Assembly: GCA_937876495.1 (NCBI GenBank)
Contig: CALEGL010000293.1
Span: 1-7,500, forward strand
DNA length: 7,500 nucleotides
Source: an uncultured Bifidobacterium sp.
GTDB taxonomy: Bacteria > Actinomycetota > Actinomycetes > Actinomycetales > Bifidobacteriaceae
Reading direction: 5' to 3'
In this document: piece after piece, positions 6,386 through 7,500 of the stretch
Layout: each line of letters starts with the position of its first letter
Position numbering within the stretch: position 1 is the stretch's first letter
Made by a program: the position numbers and the translations under genes
The notes under the pieces: model-generated
Database searches by the model: none
Told to the model about the DNA's origin: nothing
Seen by the model: only the letters and a program-made list of their open reading frames with translations

Positions 6386-6540
6386 CTTCGTTGTTTTCTT
6401 TGTCTGTTTCCGTGTGGTTTTCGTCCGGGGTGCCGTTCTGCTCGCGGTCTCCGGACGTCGTCGCCGGATGGCGATCGGTCATGTCGGGTCGTCCGGTCGT
6501 GGACGCCGTCCGCCCTTCACGGTTCCGGCTCCGTCCGACC

Positions 6541-6570
6541 TGACATCAAAATGATATCACATTGACATCA
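6541..6570. promoter_or_regulatory. Three operator-like boxes at 11-bp spacing upstream of the SPFH-RHH unit
   Basis: TGACATCA (6541-6548), TGATATCA (6552-6559) and TGACATCA (6563-6570) are separated by three bases each, so they repeat every 11 bp, about one helical turn. The central box is a perfect palindrome and the outer two are near-palindromes. Arc-type RHH dimers bind neighbouring half-sites with about this spacing, so the RHH protein encoded at the end of the same unit is the leading candidate binder (inference). The site also lies in the region shared with the divergent nucleoside hydrolase gene. Confidence 0.7.
6551..6559 (-). promoter_or_regulatory. Extended -10 promoter element for the SPFH-RHH unit
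   Basis: The minus strand reads TGATATCAT, a TGN plus TATCAT that matches the extended -10 form with five of six bases of TATAAT. No good -35 is seen, which extended -10 promoters can tolerate. It lies inside the central operator-like box, so a bound repressor would block it. The transcript would have a leader of about 170 bases to the 6374 start. Confidence 0.45.
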
Positions 6571-6737
6571 GTATGCATTCGCTCGGCATGACGGCGAACG
6601 GACCGCTGCGGCATTCTCCGATGGCCGGACGGCGGAGTTCACTGGATGCACTCGTCGGTGCTTCATGCGCTGGATCCAGGTCTGTTCCAATCAGCGACTG
6701 TTCTGGACGACCCTGCCGGTCGTGGGCGCGTCAGTCG

Positions 6738-6771
6738 AATCCGGATCCATCCGGCAGGATTCATCCGGATT
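6738..6771. repeat. ATCCGG repeats before the nucleoside hydrolase gene
   Basis: AATCCGGAT (6738-6746) and ATCCGGATT (6763-6771) form an inverted repeat with a 16-base spacer that holds a third ATCCGG (6749-6754). The cluster ends 12 bases before the gene's ATG, where a repressor or activator would act. No known regulator motif was recognised. The rest of 6571-6783 shows no gene. Confidence 0.45.
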
Positions 6772-6783
6772 TACAGTGGAGGC

Positions 6784-7500
6784 ATGGTCGATTTGTTGCC
6801 CTCCGTCTCCGTTCGTCGCCGTCCGCTCATCCTCGACCTCGACACCGGCATCGACGACGCGCTCGCCATCGCCTACGCCCTCGCCAGCCCGGAGGTCGAC
6901 CTCATCGCCGTCACCGGCACCTATGGCAACGTCACCGTCGAGCGCGGCATGCGCAACTCGCTTGCCGTGCTCAACCTCTTCGGACGCCCCGACATCCCCG
7001 TGTATGCGGGCCTCGACCATCCGGCCAACGCCGATTCGTTCGGCCCGTCCCCGGGATCCCGCGCCATCCACGGCGACGATGGGCTCGGTGGCGCCGACAT
7101 CCCCGACTCCCCGCGCGTCCCGCAATCCGAATCCGCGGGGGAGTTCATCATCGGCGCCGCCAGGGAATACGGCCGTGACCTGCTGATCGTCCCCACGGGC
7201 GCGCTGACGACCATCGCCCATGTCTGCGCACAGGATCCCGAGGCCATGTCGGGCGTGGGGTCGATCACCTTCATGGGCGGCGCGCTGACGGTTCCGGGCA
7301 ACGTCAATCCGTGTGTGGAGGCCAACATCTCGCCGGATCCGGAGTCGGCCGACATGCTGTTCCGCAGCGGCGTCCACACGACGATGGTCGGGCTTGACGT
7401 GACGCACCGCACGGTTCTCACGCGCTCGGCCACCCGAACGTGGCGCGGTCTGGGAACGGCGTCAGGTCGTTTCCTCGCGGACATGGTCGACTATTACATC
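6784..7500 (+). CDS. Inosine/uridine-preferring nucleoside hydrolase family protein (cut by window edge)
   Basis: Hydrolase that splits the N-glycosidic bond of ribonucleosides to give ribose and free base, used in salvage; the exact base preference is not readable. The first 239 residues are present and the C-terminus lies outside. Seen: the calcium and ribose site LDLDTGIDDALA (17-28; D18, D20, D24, D25 fit the family DxDxGxDD), GTYGNVTVERGMRN (45-58), HGDDGLGG (96-103), PTGALTTIA (137-145), MGGAL (164-168), NVNPCVEANISPDPESADM (173-191) and GLDVTHR (203-209). The family block usually reads AEFNI; here it is VEANI, which may shift substrate fit. Start: GGAGG ends only one base before the ATG, too close to work normally, while TACAGT (6772-6777) could be a -10 placing the transcript start at the ATG; a leaderless message is possible. 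TTG codons at 6793 and 6796 are alternatives with better spacing. Confidence 0.92.
   Translation, partial: MVDLLPSVSVRRRPLILDLDTGIDDALAIAYALASPEVDLIAVTGTYGNVTVERGMRNSLAVLNLFGRPDIPVYAGLDHPANADSFGPSPGSRAIHGDDGLGGADIPDSPRVPQSESAGEFIIGAAREYGRDLLIVPTGALTTIAHVCAQDPEAMSGVGSITFMGGALTVPGNVNPCVEANISPDPESADMLFRSGVHTTMVGLDVTHRTVLTRSATRTWRGLGTASGRFLADMVDYYI

Noticed and set aside
6375..6482. Upstream in-frame ATG at 6482 for the SPFH gene
   Set aside because: No good ribosome site precedes it, whereas the 6374 ATG has AAGGAG at ideal spacing and an A-rich leader. It remains possible at low odds.
6562..6567. Perfect TTGACA on the plus strand as a -35 for the nucleoside hydrolase gene
   Set aside because: No -10-like sequence lies 16-18 bases downstream, and the hexamer is explained by the third TGACATCA box.

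Overview
The window is high-GC, densely packed bacterial chromosome. Gene content and style point to an actinobacterium, most likely Bifidobacterium: an nrtR-nadA-nadB operon, GC-rich codon third positions, Ala/Thr/Ser/Arg-rich linkers and some starts that may be leaderless. The genus is an inference; there is no rRNA or other phylogenetic marker here. No tRNA, rRNA, insertion sequence or CRISPR array was seen.

Left part (1-2760, minus strand): an NAD de novo biosynthesis operon read right to left. It starts at a strong palindromic operator (2721-2748), then nrtR (Nudix-fold NAD repressor with a degenerate Nudix box), nadA (quinolinate synthase) and nadB (L-aspartate oxidase, cut by the window edge). 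The genes overlap by 4 bp and 1 bp, so they are probably translationally coupled and repressed by NrtR itself. NadB oxidises aspartate to iminoaspartate and NadA condenses it with dihydroxyacetone phosphate to quinolinate; nadC is expected just beyond position 1.

Middle (2760-4910): a divergent plus-strand vsr gene (T:G mismatch very-short-patch repair nickase) with a long low-complexity N-terminus, facing a minus-strand BASS-family sodium symporter. A 12-bp-stem hairpin terminator lies in the convergent gap.

Right part (4910-6570, minus strand): a two-gene unit of a double-pass membrane SPFH/Band-7 (stomatin-like) protein followed 16 bp later by a 71-residue Arc-like ribbon-helix-helix (RHH) protein. 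Its upstream region carries three TGAYATCA boxes spaced exactly 11 bp, overlapping an extended -10 element. This layout suits autoregulation by the RHH protein and is the best candidate in the window for a poorly described system. A divergent plus-strand nucleoside hydrolase gene (6784 to the edge) closes the window.

Short in-frame tandem repeats occur in three genes: six 15-bp units in nrtR, four 15-bp units in the SPFH gene and three 9-bp units in vsr. All lie in tails or extensions outside the folded domains.
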